Shown piece after piece: positions 56,190 to 64,000 of a stretch of 64,000 bases of DNA. Position 1 is the stretch's first letter. The number at the start of each line of letters is the position of its first letter. This DNA comes from JAHDCC01 sp964551835 (GTDB taxonomy: Bacteria; Actinomycetota; Acidimicrobiia; Acidimicrobiales; SZUA-35): positions 1-64,000 of the forward strand of contig CAZKEM010000094.1 of the NCBI GenBank assembly GCA_964551835.1, read 5' to 3'. Position numbers and translations under genes: made by a program. Below the pieces are notes generated by a model. That model was not told the DNA's origin. It made no database searches and saw nothing but the letters and a program-made list of their open reading frames with translations.

Positions 56190-59084
56190 GTGACGTTTGA
56201 GACAGTTAAGGCTCTGCGGGTTGACCCCACCGAGTTTGAAGCAGTAAGCACTGACCTGAACGATGCTCACACCTCGACCACGGCCGCCCTCGACCTAGCC
56301 GACGTCCAAATAAGCGCTTATCTCGAGGCCCAGCGGGGAGCCGACTCTAAACTAATCGTTTCGTCAGCCCGAAAGACAATCGCCGCGATACGATCAACGA
56401 TTGCTGGTTACCCCGATTTGGCTGGCGCCTTCGATACAGCGTATTCAACGACGTTTGGTTTGGACACCGACTCCAACACGTTGTGGACTGAGGTGATCAA
56501 CTTCGTTGGCGAGATGACTGAGCTTGACAAAGACGGCTTTCAAGGGAGATTCGACGCTATACGGACGGCCGAAGAATCGGCGATGTCGACCCTGGCCACC
56601 GCTATCGATGAAGCCCCCACCGGCGATGACATCGAACTCGACCCAGGTGTATCTGAACTAATTACCCGTCTAGTTAAGAGCATTGATGACGCGGATACCC
56701 AGATGGACCTCGTGGTGGCCGAATCCCTGTTAAAGGACTACGAAGAAGACGGCGACTTTGATATTTCAACCGAAGAACAGATTTTGCTGGAAAAGGGAGA
56801 ATTTTCAGTCGATGAAATCGAAAAGATTATGGCGGACGAGGTCGATCCTGAAGTACGACGCGCCATTTTAGCGGAAGGCACTTTTGCTGACAGGCCCGAA
56901 GACGAGATCGAAGGCATTCTGTCAGGCGATTTGGATCCAGACCTTGCGATCGACCTTGTAGAAGACCCACGCCTGAATTACCCAGACGAAGAAATAATGG
57001 ACGACGTTGCTGAGGCCATGGCCGAGGGCGATCACCCAATAGTCAGAAACTCCCGTTCGGATCCCGAACATTTCCCCCCCTGGTATGTCGAATACTTTGA
57101 AAACGAAAGAAAGATCAAAGCTCCCGGCACGACCCCTTTGGAGGCAGCCAAACTTGAAGAGGAACAACGAGCGCTTCGAGAAGAGCACAATATCGACAGT
57201 GACGGCAAGGTCAACCAAATACATGCCACCTCAGTCACTGGTGAGCGTCTTGATGGTCACCAGTGGGAAGGCGGGAGATACAGTGAGATCTTCCAAGACG
57301 GCGAAGAGCAGGAAGCGATCGCTGAAGAAATTAATAAGAACTCGGAAACTGCCGTCGGATTCTTTAATGGTCTAGATGCCGAAGGAACAGCGGAAATACC
57401 TACGGCCTTAGCCGAAGAGCCAGAACTGGTAGAAAAGTACAGTGAGGCTCTAGGTGATGCATCAAGGGTTAAAGGCGACAATGGTCTGAGCTTTTCTGGT
57501 GCTGAGGTTATCAACGCAGATATACCTCGAGGTCCCACAGATCTCCCCGCTGAGGTTATCTTCGTTACGGGTGATTTCGATGACGAATTCTTGGGGAGTG
57601 CCACTGAGGCAAGTATCCGTAAGAAAGATTCGGAAGGTGGCGAACTGCTAGGCCCGTGGAGTCCAAAGAGTCAACCTCTACCAGAGGCGCTTCAAGATCG
57701 CAGTGAAGTGGCTAGGGACAATCGCATTGAGCGCGAACGCGAGGAATTAGAAGCCATATATGGCACCGACGCCACCAATATTCTGCTGGGCCGAGCGAAT
57801 GAGAACCCTGAAGCTGCAAAAATAGCCTTTGACGGATTAGGGGAAGATGTCGAGATCTTGATTCATCCCGAGCATGAATTTGTGCCGGATGATTCCCCTC
57901 GTGCCGAAGGTGAGGATCCAAAGTATCCCATAACCCAGTTCTTAGGGATTGTTGGTGAAGACGAGGGTCGGGCTAAGAAGATATTCGTCGCACACGCCGA
58001 GTCAGGAGAAGGCGACACGCCGAAAGACTTCCAGAACCCTGGCGTTGCAAGCGGCTTTGGCCTCGTTATGGGTCACCATGCTACGGTAACGTTCGACGAC
58101 AAATACATCGAGCACCATGGTATCGAGATCGACGGCGATGGAAATCGAATATCACAATCAGAGTTTGCAGAGCTGGGTCTCGACGGGCACGATTGGCAAC
58201 TATGGCAGGCCCAGGTCAACGAAAAAGGCGGAGGGGCAGGGTTGGTTTTCGGTACCGATCGACTGATCCGAGAGGCCATCAGAAACGACTTGGAAGATAA
58301 TGGCAAGCTAACCGAAGAGGTTGAGATCGACGGAGAGATGGTCAACCCTTATGAGACTTTCGGTTTGACTCTGGGTGCGCTGGAACGCAATTCTACCGAA
58401 GGTGCAATCTCTTACGCTGAGAGCATTGATGATGATGCTGAGGCGCAAAACAGGCTAAATGCGGCACTGGGTTCGACCGGTATTGTAATTCTAACTGTGG
58501 TGGCAGCTCCAATTGTGGCTCCTTTGGAGGGTGCCGCTGCCGTTGCTGCGGTTGTTGCCACTACAACCCTTTCCGGGACCGATGTCGCGCTTTCCTACCT
58601 CGGAGCGTCCGCAACCGAAGATACGGAAAATGCTGCCAGATTATTGAAGAAGCTGGTAATTGATACCTCTTCCGGTAAGTCAGGCCCTGACCGGGTGAGC
58701 GACATAGCGGTCGAGGAATCTATTTTGATTGCTCAAACCGAGTATGAGGCTTCACTCGAGGGACTTCATCCGCTTGACGATGTGCCTCCATATCCGGTGC
58801 GCGATGATGACGGAAATAAAGTTCGTGTCCACAATGGTGTCTTACAAACTGAGATAGCCGGTGAGTGGGTCGAAACCCGACATGCAGACCTCGATTTGAG
58901 TACGGGTGAGCCCGGTGGGAAGAACGCTACGGAGTTAGGGGACCAAGCTGAAGGTAGCCTAATTGGAGATGAACACACAAGGGGCTTCAGCCCAAGTGAT
59001 CCCGGGGATCTACAGAAACAACTTGACGACGCCGGGGTGGACGTTGACGTACAGCATGGGGCGCCCAAGAAAACTGAGGAGTGA
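56190..59084 (+). CDS. 964-residue acidic multidomain protein, candidate secreted effector or surface protein
   Basis: No known family recognised. N-terminal 150 residues are helical and read like an LXG/WXG-type module (DPTEFEAVSTDLNDAHTSTTAALDLADVQ, WTEVINFVGEMTELDKDGFQG). Residues about 183-267 hold two to three repeats (VDEIEKIMADEVDPEVRRAIL, then DEIEGILSGDLDPDLAIDLV). The middle (about 520-650) has NPEAAKIAFDGLGEDVEILI and an EF-hand-like IEIDGDGNRISQSEF near 646. Near 760-810 a paired hydrophobic stretch (GIVILTVVAAPIVAPLEG, AAAVAAVVATTTLSG) could insert in a membrane. No signal peptide. GTG start. The end overlaps the lipoprotein start by four bases. Confidence 0.7.
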   Translation: MTFETVKALRVDPTEFEAVSTDLNDAHTSTTAALDLADVQISAYLEAQRGADSKLIVSSARKTIAAIRSTIAGYPDLAGAFDTAYSTTFGLDTDSNTLWTEVINFVGEMTELDKDGFQGRFDAIRTAEESAMSTLATAIDEAPTGDDIELDPGVSELITRLVKSIDDADTQMDLVVAESLLKDYEEDGDFDISTEEQILLEKGEFSVDEIEKIMADEVDPEVRRAILAEGTFADRPEDEIEGILSGDLDPDLAIDLVEDPRLNYPDEEIMDDVAEAMAEGDHPIVRNSRSDPEHFPPWYVEYFENERKIKAPGTTPLEAAKLEEEQRALREEHNIDSDGKVNQIHATSVTGERLDGHQWEGGRYSEIFQDGEEQEAIAEEINKNSETAVGFFNGLDAEGTAEIPTALAEEPELVEKYSEALGDASRVKGDNGLSFSGAEVINADIPRGPTDLPAEVIFVTGDFDDEFLGSATEASIRKKDSEGGELLGPWSPKSQPLPEALQDRSEVARDNRIEREREELEAIYGTDATNILLGRANENPEAAKIAFDGLGEDVEILIHPEHEFVPDDSPRAEGEDPKYPITQFLGIVGEDEGRAKKIFVAHAESGEGDTPKDFQNPGVASGFGLVMGHHATVTFDDKYIEHHGIEIDGDGNRISQSEFAELGLDGHDWQLWQAQVNEKGGGAGLVFGTDRLIREAIRNDLEDNGKLTEEVEIDGEMVNPYETFGLTLGALERNSTEGAISYAESIDDDAEAQNRLNAALGSTGIVILTVVAAPIVAPLEGAAAVAAVVATTTLSGTDVALSYLGASATEDTENAARLLKKLVIDTSSGKSGPDRVSDIAVEESILIAQTEYEASLEGLHPLDDVPPYPVRDDDGNKVRVHNGVLQTEIAGEWVETRHADLDLSTGEPGGKNATELGDQAEGSLIGDEHTRGFSPSDPGDLQKQLDDAGVDVDVQHGAPKKTEE

Positions 59085-60067
59085 GAATAGTGTGTAGCCG
59101 GGTGAGCCGGGTGCTAATAGGTGGGTGTTTGGTGTTGGCGGGTTGTTCGTCTGGCGGACAGGACGCCGAAGTAGTCTTTGAGTCTGAGGGCGCGGTTAAC
59201 ATTGTCGGCCCGGTGGTGTCCGACGGTGATTCGATTTGGTGGTTAACCGAAGTTGCCGATGACTCTAGAGCGCTTGAGGTTGTAAAAGCCGATAGTGGGA
59301 CCGGCGTGATTGAGTGGAGCGAGCCTGTTGGTTTTGGCACTGTCTTTCCATTGTTTCTTGATGATGGGGTGTTGTGGGTGCAAGTCAACTCACCAGAGTC
59401 GCCAGACGAATCAGATCACGACTTGGTTAGGGTTGATGCTGAATCGGGCGAGGTTACCGGCGAAGTACCTACAGAAAGTTACGGGGTTGCCGTAGTCGAT
59501 GATCTTCTCTGGACGGTTGATGGATTCAGCGTCCTTGATCTGGTCGACCCTAGTACACCTGAACTCGTCGAATCGCTCAGTTTGTACGACGTCGAGAGCC
59601 TTGATTTCGAGCCAAGCTTTGCATCCGACGCCATTGAGTTCGATGATGCAGTGTGGGTTACTTCTCAGAACCGAGCGTTTGGGTTGAACCCCGACACCCT
59701 CGAATTGATTGACAGCGTTGAGTTCCCAGCCGGCGGATTTGGTCGACTCGAGATTCAAGACGGTGTGTTATGGGCTCAAGAAACTGACAGGTTAAAGGAA
59801 TCCGACCTTCCATACAGCGCGTTGAAAATCGACACCGAAAGCGCCACGACGGAAACCTTCGACCTATACGAATCACCGGTTGGTACAGTCGAATACAACG
59901 GATTCACATTCGACGTCACGGGGGAGAACAAAGTCGAACAAATCGATGCGTCCGGCGAAACCGTGGCAACATACGAGAACTTAGACCCGTTCAGTTTCGT
60001 CGTGACCGACGGATACTTGTGGGCCGTCAACGAAGACCAAGTCGTCCGCTACCCAACCGCCGGCTAG
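59081..60067 (+). CDS. Beta-propeller-like lipoprotein coupled to the large protein
   Basis: A 328-residue protein with a signal peptide and lipobox (SRVLIGGCLVLAGCSSG). The rest shows regular strand-turn units with Trp and D/N pairs: DGDSIWWLTEVADDSRALEVVKAD, DGVLWVQVNSPES, DDLLWTVDGF, DDAVWVTSQNRAFGLNPDTLELI, DGVLWAQE and TDGYLWAVNEDQVVRY, at least six blades of the YncE/PQQ-like type. GTG 59081 overlaps the upstream stop (GTGA), so it is co-translated with the 964-residue protein and may bind it on the outside or act as its immunity or anchor partner (inference). Confidence 0.75.
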   Translation: MRIVCSRVSRVLIGGCLVLAGCSSGGQDAEVVFESEGAVNIVGPVVSDGDSIWWLTEVADDSRALEVVKADSGTGVIEWSEPVGFGTVFPLFLDDGVLWVQVNSPESPDESDHDLVRVDAESGEVTGEVPTESYGVAVVDDLLWTVDGFSVLDLVDPSTPELVESLSLYDVESLDFEPSFASDAIEFDDAVWVTSQNRAFGLNPDTLELIDSVEFPAGGFGRLEIQDGVLWAQETDRLKESDLPYSALKIDTESATTETFDLYESPVGTVEYNGFTFDVTGENKVEQIDASGETVATYENLDPFSFVVTDGYLWAVNEDQVVRYPTAG

Positions 60068-60117
60068 CACCGAGCAACAAGACAGTTGCCCCTTCGAAAT
60101 AGCCTCGGTGATTTTTT
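60068..60117 (+). terminator. Terminator after the three-gene unit
   Basis: CACCGAG (60068-60074) and CTCGGTG (60104-60110) pair with a 29-base loop and are followed by a run of six T (60112-60117). It closes the 55.9-60.1 kb unit. The long loop lowers confidence. Confidence 0.5.
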
Positions 60118-60286
60118 GTCGATGATGGAGGGATTTCAGTCAAATCGCTCGACGGTTCAGCGTGTCCTAACAAAACTACGTAGCTGACGATTGCTTGGCC
60201 CCTGTCCCCGCTTTGAAACCCTGGAACGACCCAGTCGTGTAATCGTCACGCTTGGTGGGCTGGGTTTGCCGTTATTCTTGAAACTT

Positions 60287-60790
60287 GTGTCCAAGCAGAT
60301 AAATGCGGTAGTCCGAAACGCAACAGAAACCCAAGAACTGGCATCGGGGCTGGCCCAACTCGTCAGCGTCGGTGACCTCCTGGTTCTCTTAGGAGACCTT
60401 GGAGCTGGCAAGACGTGCTTCACCCAAGGACTTGCCCGCGGGCTCGACATAGCAGAAAGAGTGACCAGCCCGACCTTTACCTTGGCCAACCGCTATGAAG
60501 GCCGTCTAATCTTAAACCACCTAGACGTCTACCGGTTGAGCGGAGCGGCGGAAACCCTAGACCTAGACCTATACGAAATGGCTGAGGAAGGCGTCACGGT
60601 AATCGAGTGGGGGCACAACATCAGTGGAGTGTTGGCCGAATCTCGACTCGAAATCGAGTTCACGTATCTTGACGACACGTCTGAGACCGCCCAAGAATGC
60701 CGCCATATCAAATTGACTGTGGTTGGCGACGGTTGGGGCGAACGAACCGCCGACCTTGAATCGGTACTCGAACCCTGGCGGCAGAAATGA
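60287..60790 (+). CDS. tsaE: tRNA threonylcarbamoyladenosine biosynthesis ATPase TsaE
   Basis: A 167-residue P-loop protein that stimulates TsaB-TsaD in making t6A at tRNA position 37. Walker A LLGDLGAGKTCFTQGLARGL, SPTFTLANRYEG, the HLDVYRL motif and TVIEWGHNI. I chose GTG 60287; the open frame upstream (60191) has no family match. ATGA overlap with tsaB. TsaD and TsaC are not in this window. Confidence 0.94.
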   Translation: MSKQINAVVRNATETQELASGLAQLVSVGDLLVLLGDLGAGKTCFTQGLARGLDIAERVTSPTFTLANRYEGRLILNHLDVYRLSGAAETLDLDLYEMAEEGVTVIEWGHNISGVLAESRLEIEFTYLDDTSETAQECRHIKLTVVGDGWGERTADLESVLEPWRQK

Positions 60791-61449
60791 TCAGTCTCGC
60801 AGTGACAACATCGACGGCGACCGTTGGGGTGGCCGTCGGCGACGAAGACCAGATACTTGGGTTCGAACAGGAAGTCACCGATCGACGACATGCCGAAGAA
60901 CTCACGCCCATGATTCGGCGAGTCTTGCAAACCGCGTCGGTGTCGATGTCTGAGATCTCCCGCTTTGTGGTCGATGTCGGGCCAGGACGGTTCACGGGGC
61001 TGCGGGTTGGGTTGGCTACGGTTCGCACACTAGCCTTCGCGCTCGACAAAAAGGTAGTGCCGTTGACCAGTCTAGAAATCTTGGCGTTCGCCCAAGACGA
61101 AGCATCGGTTCTGGTATCGATAGACGCTCGTCGAGGCGAAGTCTTCCAACAACACTTTGTCGACAACGTCGCTCAAGGTGACCCCAAGGTTGGCGCTCCG
61201 GAAAAGCTGGCACCGCCGTTGGATGGCAATGGACTGGTGGTGGTTGGAGATGGCGTTGACCGGTACCCAGAGATATACCGAGATTCGGGTTTGGCGGGCC
61301 GTCAGGTTCAGGCCGACGAGATGCTCCGGTTAGCTGGGAAACGAGTTGCCGTCTCAGGCGTCGAAATAGAACCCATGTACCTGCGTGAACCTGACGCCAA
61401 CCCCAACGTTAAGACCCGGCCTCGGGTACCGCAGTCAGAAATTACTTAA
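60787..61449 (+). CDS. tsaB: tRNA threonylcarbamoyladenosine biosynthesis protein TsaB
   Basis: A 220-residue ASKHA-fold protein. It reads ISLAVTTSTATVGVAVGD, RHAEELTPMIRRVL, VVDVGPGRFTGLRVGLATVRTLAFAL and VLVSIDARRGEVFQQHF, the standard TsaB blocks. It acts as partner of TsaD. ATG 60787 overlaps tsaE by four bases. Usually rimI and tsaD follow; here a convergent membrane protein gene overlaps its end by eight bases, so the operon is cut short. Confidence 0.94.
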   Translation: MISLAVTTSTATVGVAVGDEDQILGFEQEVTDRRHAEELTPMIRRVLQTASVSMSEISRFVVDVGPGRFTGLRVGLATVRTLAFALDKKVVPLTSLEILAFAQDEASVLVSIDARRGEVFQQHFVDNVAQGDPKVGAPEKLAPPLDGNGLVVVGDGVDRYPEIYRDSGLAGRQVQADEMLRLAGKRVAVSGVEIEPMYLREPDANPNVKTRPRVPQSEIT

Positions 61450-62158
61450 ACCAACTTCCCTCGGGCCAGAGTCGGGTGAAGAATTTGGTGTAGGTGGCAG
61501 GGTCGCTAATCACTTGGAGAAACTCTTCAGTGGGTGCGCTTGCGACAAACAACAGCACCGCTGTGCCATAAAGGGCGGCAGTGCCTAACGGGTTCGATAC
61601 GTCCCCCAGGGAAAGCGCCGATCCGAACGATTTCTTGATTTTCGCACCCAACAAATTGACGCTGTATAACTCGTCCAAAACCAGATGGGTCAACACCCCG
61701 ATTGCCAAGAAAGAGGCGTAAAACCATGATCGCAGAGGGTCGAGACCAAAACTGTGGTGCGTGATAAGCCCGGCGGTCAAACCGAAACAGGCGGTTGCTG
61801 GCAAGGAGTGAAAAAGGCCGCGGTGTGTGGTCAACCGCCCGAAAAGTTCAAACCCAACCTTGAACACCGTGTAGGTTCCAACCGCGAGGAGAGTCAGTTC
61901 GACTACCGAGTACGTGGACGCAAAGTTCAATACGACAAGCAAGGTTCCCACCGTCGACAAAATTCGCTGCGCCACCCGAAGCGGGATAGAGGTCTCCGAA
62001 TCGAGGTCAGGCAATAGCCCCCCAACGATGCCAGCTCCGAAATACCCGATCGTGTCGCCCGTTGTCGTTGCTGCCCCGGTGGTGGTCGTAGCCAAGGTGG
62101 TCGCGGCCGCTCCAGTGACGAGGGTTGCTCCGATCAAATGAGTCTTAAAGTCCGCCAT
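61442..62158 (-). CDS. YdjM-like (LexA-regulated hydrolase family) membrane protein
   Basis: A 238-residue integral membrane protein from ATG 62158 (GGAGGAG upstream). It starts ADFKTHLIGATLVTGA with the family His, then GGLLPDLDSETSIPLR (metal-binding D-D), TTHRGLFHSLPATACFGLTAGLITHHS (H-R-G-x-x-H-S), and GVLTHLVLDELYSVNL, all of the PF04307 metal-dependent membrane-hydrolase family (YdjM/YbcI). Substrate unknown. An N-terminal ATT-rich Thr stretch lies in the first loop. Convergent with tsaB. Confidence 0.85.
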   Translation of the reverse strand: MADFKTHLIGATLVTGAAATTLATTTTGAATTTGDTIGYFGAGIVGGLLPDLDSETSIPLRVAQRILSTVGTLLVVLNFASTYSVVELTLLAVGTYTVFKVGFELFGRLTTHRGLFHSLPATACFGLTAGLITHHSFGLDPLRSWFYASFLAIGVLTHLVLDELYSVNLLGAKIKKSFGSALSLGDVSNPLGTAALYGTAVLLFVASAPTEEFLQVISDPATYTKFFTRLWPEGSWFK

Positions 62159-62292
62159 TTCGGCTCCTCCGGTAAGCGTGCCAGGACGTCCCGAATATAG
62201 CGGAACAATGACCGAGCTTGGCTTGAACACAGGGGGTTCAAATAAACAATCCATTAAACTCGAGGCGTTCGTGTCGAAGTGGCATTCGGCAC

Positions 62293-63738
62293 GTGTTCAC
62301 TGGGAGGATGGTCCGAACTTCACTTGTAATCCTAGTACTGGTTAGTTTGATCGCTGCTGGCTGTTCCAGTTCGTCGCGTAATACCGCTGCATCGGGTGGC
62401 GACGGCGACTCACCCGACACTACAGCCGGCCCAAATCCTGCCGACGCTGTCGATCGATCTATCGAACGGTTTGGCGCTGCGCCGGAAACGCCAGAAGGAG
62501 ACCTCGCACCCGAAGTCAAAGCGGCGGCTGACGCGTTGTTTGCCCGGGTCGAAGGAGAAGATGTTTTTACCGACGAGGACGCAGCCAATCTGGAGATAAT
62601 CTCAGTTTCGGGCGACCCACGGATGGCGTGGTTGTTGAGCGACATGCTTAGATTGACGCGCACCGCCGCCCTCATTGAAGACATATCTATCGGAGCCGAA
62701 AAATTGATCGGCATCGACATCACCAACGCTGACTCTCGCTGGGGTGAGTTGACCGACCACCTGATCGCTTGGGACACGCCAGCTCCACCGAGCTACCTTG
62801 AGTACAAACGAAATCTGTATATTCGGATCGTTCCTGAATGGGAACCACTTTTCGAAGATGGTCGCGACATCGATTGGCGTCATCTTTCATGGGGAGGTGT
62901 CGGCATCGATGACACCCCGTACGACAAGACCGATGTTACTTGCGGGCAATGTATCCCAGCAGTCGACAACCCGGACACTGTCGAAGTCGACGACGCCGAC
63001 CACTTAGTTGACGAATCAATCGTGTTTGGGGTCGAAATAAACGGCGAAGCACGAGCCTATCCTCGTTCGATGATGGAAGTCAGAGAAATGGTCAACGACA
63101 CCCTAGGAGGGCGTGATATCGGCATGCCATACTGCACGCTTTGTGGGTCGGCCCAAGTCTATTTCACAGACAAAATGCCAGATGGTATCGAACGGCCTGT
63201 TCTGCGAACCTCTGGGCTTCTCATCCGATCTAACAAGGTTATGTACGACATTCAAAGCGGGTCTGTGTTCGACACGTTCCTCGGTTCGGCGGTTACCGGC
63301 CCGCTCGCCGACAAAGGTATCGTGCTTGAACAGCACACGGTTACGACGACAACATGGGGTGAGTGGAAAGCCGAGCATCCAGACACGACGGTTCTGGCCG
63401 CCAACGTAGGGTTCGGGCGCAATCCCAACTTTAGAAACACTCGGGACGCTGAAGGACCCATCTTTCCGATCGGTGACCTCGACCAACGCCTAGGTGTTCA
63501 CGACGACGTTGTCGGCGTCATTACCGAAGCTGACACTCCGGTAGCCTTCCCTGTCGACGAAGCCCAGAAGACCTTAGAAGATGGTGGAACCGTCGTCTTT
63601 GAAGGAGTTGAACTTCGAGCCGAGGCGGGCGGCCTAGTGGCCTATGCAGAAGGCACCGATGACGTGATCGTAAGCCATCAGGCCTTCTGGTTCGCATGGT
63701 CTCAGTTCTACGCCAACACCGAAGTATGGACTGGTTAG
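62293..63738 (+). CDS. DUF3179 lipoprotein
   Basis: A 481-residue protein with a lipobox (LVILVLVSLIAAGCSS). After a low-complexity stretch (25-60) and a helical region, the DUF3179 domain runs from about residue 180 to the end: DVTCGQCIPAVDNPDTVEVDDADHL, VFGVEINGEARAYPRSMMEVREMVNDTLGG, GMPYCTLCGSAQVYF, and VSHQAFWFAWSQFY. The CTLCGSA Cys pair and His are the conserved DUF3179 residues. Function unknown; these proteins are exported in many actinobacteria and archaea. GTG 62293 or ATG 62308 could be the start; a GGGAGG directly abuts the latter. Confidence 0.85.
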   Translation: MFTGRMVRTSLVILVLVSLIAAGCSSSSRNTAASGGDGDSPDTTAGPNPADAVDRSIERFGAAPETPEGDLAPEVKAAADALFARVEGEDVFTDEDAANLEIISVSGDPRMAWLLSDMLRLTRTAALIEDISIGAEKLIGIDITNADSRWGELTDHLIAWDTPAPPSYLEYKRNLYIRIVPEWEPLFEDGRDIDWRHLSWGGVGIDDTPYDKTDVTCGQCIPAVDNPDTVEVDDADHLVDESIVFGVEINGEARAYPRSMMEVREMVNDTLGGRDIGMPYCTLCGSAQVYFTDKMPDGIERPVLRTSGLLIRSNKVMYDIQSGSVFDTFLGSAVTGPLADKGIVLEQHTVTTTTWGEWKAEHPDTTVLAANVGFGRNPNFRNTRDAEGPIFPIGDLDQRLGVHDDVVGVITEADTPVAFPVDEAQKTLEDGGTVVFEGVELRAEAGGLVAYAEGTDDVIVSHQAFWFAWSQFYANTEVWTG

Positions 63739-64000
63739 CTCTCGTAAAGCTTGTCGACTTTCACTCGGAATTCTTCGGAATTCGAGAACCCGATCATAAT
63801 CTGGCCTCGAGTCCATCCCGCCTGTAGTTGAGCTATCCAATGGGCACGACCGCGGGCGTCGGGGGTGCGGTCAAGGACATTGTCGTAGACCAAATCTACG
63901 AACTGTTCGTCGCTGATCGATCCATACCGGGTCTTGAACTCCGGAGATTCGGCGAAGCCTTCGGCCACTTCAGCCAACGGAATCTCCATATTTATCCAGT
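63735..64000 (-). CDS. DUF4214-domain protein, 5' end beyond the window
   Basis: The frame is open to the window edge (no stop between 63735 and 64000), and the first Met at 63989 is probably internal. The visible 84 residues match the DUF4214 repeat unit: FVDLVYDNVLDRTPDARGRAHWIAQLQAGWTRGQIMIGFSNSEEFR. DUF4214 proteins are surface-associated or adhesin-like proteins with several such units. Its end overlaps the DUF3179 gene's stop by four bases on the opposite strand. Confidence 0.8.
   Translation of the reverse strand, partial: WINMEIPLAEVAEGFAESPEFKTRYGSISDEQFVDLVYDNVLDRTPDARGRAHWIAQLQAGWTRGQIMIGFSNSEEFRVKVDKLYES

Noticed and set aside
1..64000. CRISPR arrays, tRNA, rRNA, prophage or insertion sequences
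   Set aside because: Scanning by eye found no regularly spaced identical repeats, no tRNA-like cloverleaf arms, and no transposase, integrase or phage structural proteins. A tRNAscan or ISfinder run could still find something missed.

Overview
The window looks like a chromosomal stretch from an actinobacterium, most likely class Acidimicrobiia or a near relative (inference). Reasons: the Gram-positive style order infA-rpmJ-rpsM-rpsK-rpsD-rpoA-rplQ-truA, a maleylpyruvate-isomerase-fold protein of the mycothiol-dependent type, the separate rplM-rpsI-glmM-glmS-acpS...alr...tsaE-tsaB block, several lipoproteins with Thr-rich linkers, and frequent GTG/TTG starts with ATGA/GTGA overlaps. By eye the base composition is near half GC. 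I saw no tRNA, rRNA, CRISPR array, transposase, integrase or phage gene.

Layout. 0-2.3 kb: a VOC protein, an AraC-type regulator and a lipoprotein, all on the minus strand. 2.3-8.2 kb: the ribosomal/RNA polymerase alpha operon, truA, and a two-gene unit (DinB/mycothiol-type protein plus a PanE-like reductase). 8.2-39.5 kb: a large surface-glycan island. 39.6-51.7 kb: a Thr-rich membrane protein, rplM-rpsI-glmM, a giant GlmS-like protein, acpS, two tiny ORFs, a repeat lipoprotein, an ABC-F ATPase and alr. 52-60.1 kb: an accessory block with a MacB/FtsX-type transporter and a three-gene unit (94-aa helical protein, 964-aa large protein, beta-propeller lipoprotein). 60.3-64 kb: tsaE-tsaB, a YdjM-like membrane protein, a DUF3179 lipoprotein and a partial DUF4214 protein.

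How the glycan island works together (inference from families). The PglF-type dehydratase (8.7 kb), PglE-type aminotransferase (33.4 kb) and PglD-type acetyltransferase (35.4 kb) would make UDP-N,N'-diacetylbacillosamine, and the PglC-type phosphoglycosyl transferase (34.7 kb) would load it onto the lipid carrier. WecB and a WecC-like dehydrogenase would supply UDP-ManNAc and UDP-ManNAcA. A NeuB/SpsE-like synthase, SpsF-like cytidylyltransferase, SDR and Gfo/Idh enzyme look like a CMP-ulosonic-acid pathway, with a KpsS-like protein next to it as the probable transferase. Six further glycosyltransferases, three more left-handed-beta-helix acyltransferases and a polysaccharide pyruvyl transferase would elongate and decorate. 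A PglK-like one-polypeptide ABC flippase and an O-antigen ligase/polymerase-like membrane protein would export and join the product; a heparinase II/III-like protein may trim it. No PglB oligosaccharyltransferase and no Wzx flippase are visible.

Most noteworthy: (i) a scar at 31.98-32.18 kb where the N-terminus of a second heparinase copy is joined to the C-terminus of a second glycosyltransferase copy, the footprint of a collapsed tandem duplication next to a VapC/Phd toxin-antitoxin pair; (ii) two genes (infA and the KpsS-like gene) that appear to need CTG start codons; (iii) a GlmS-like protein of 1145 aa with about 145 extra residues inside its glutaminase domain and a roughly 285-aa C-terminal extension; (iv) the 55.9-60.1 kb three-gene unit, the best candidate here for an undescribed system; (v) decayed genes, including a frameshifted beta-lactamase-family fragment.
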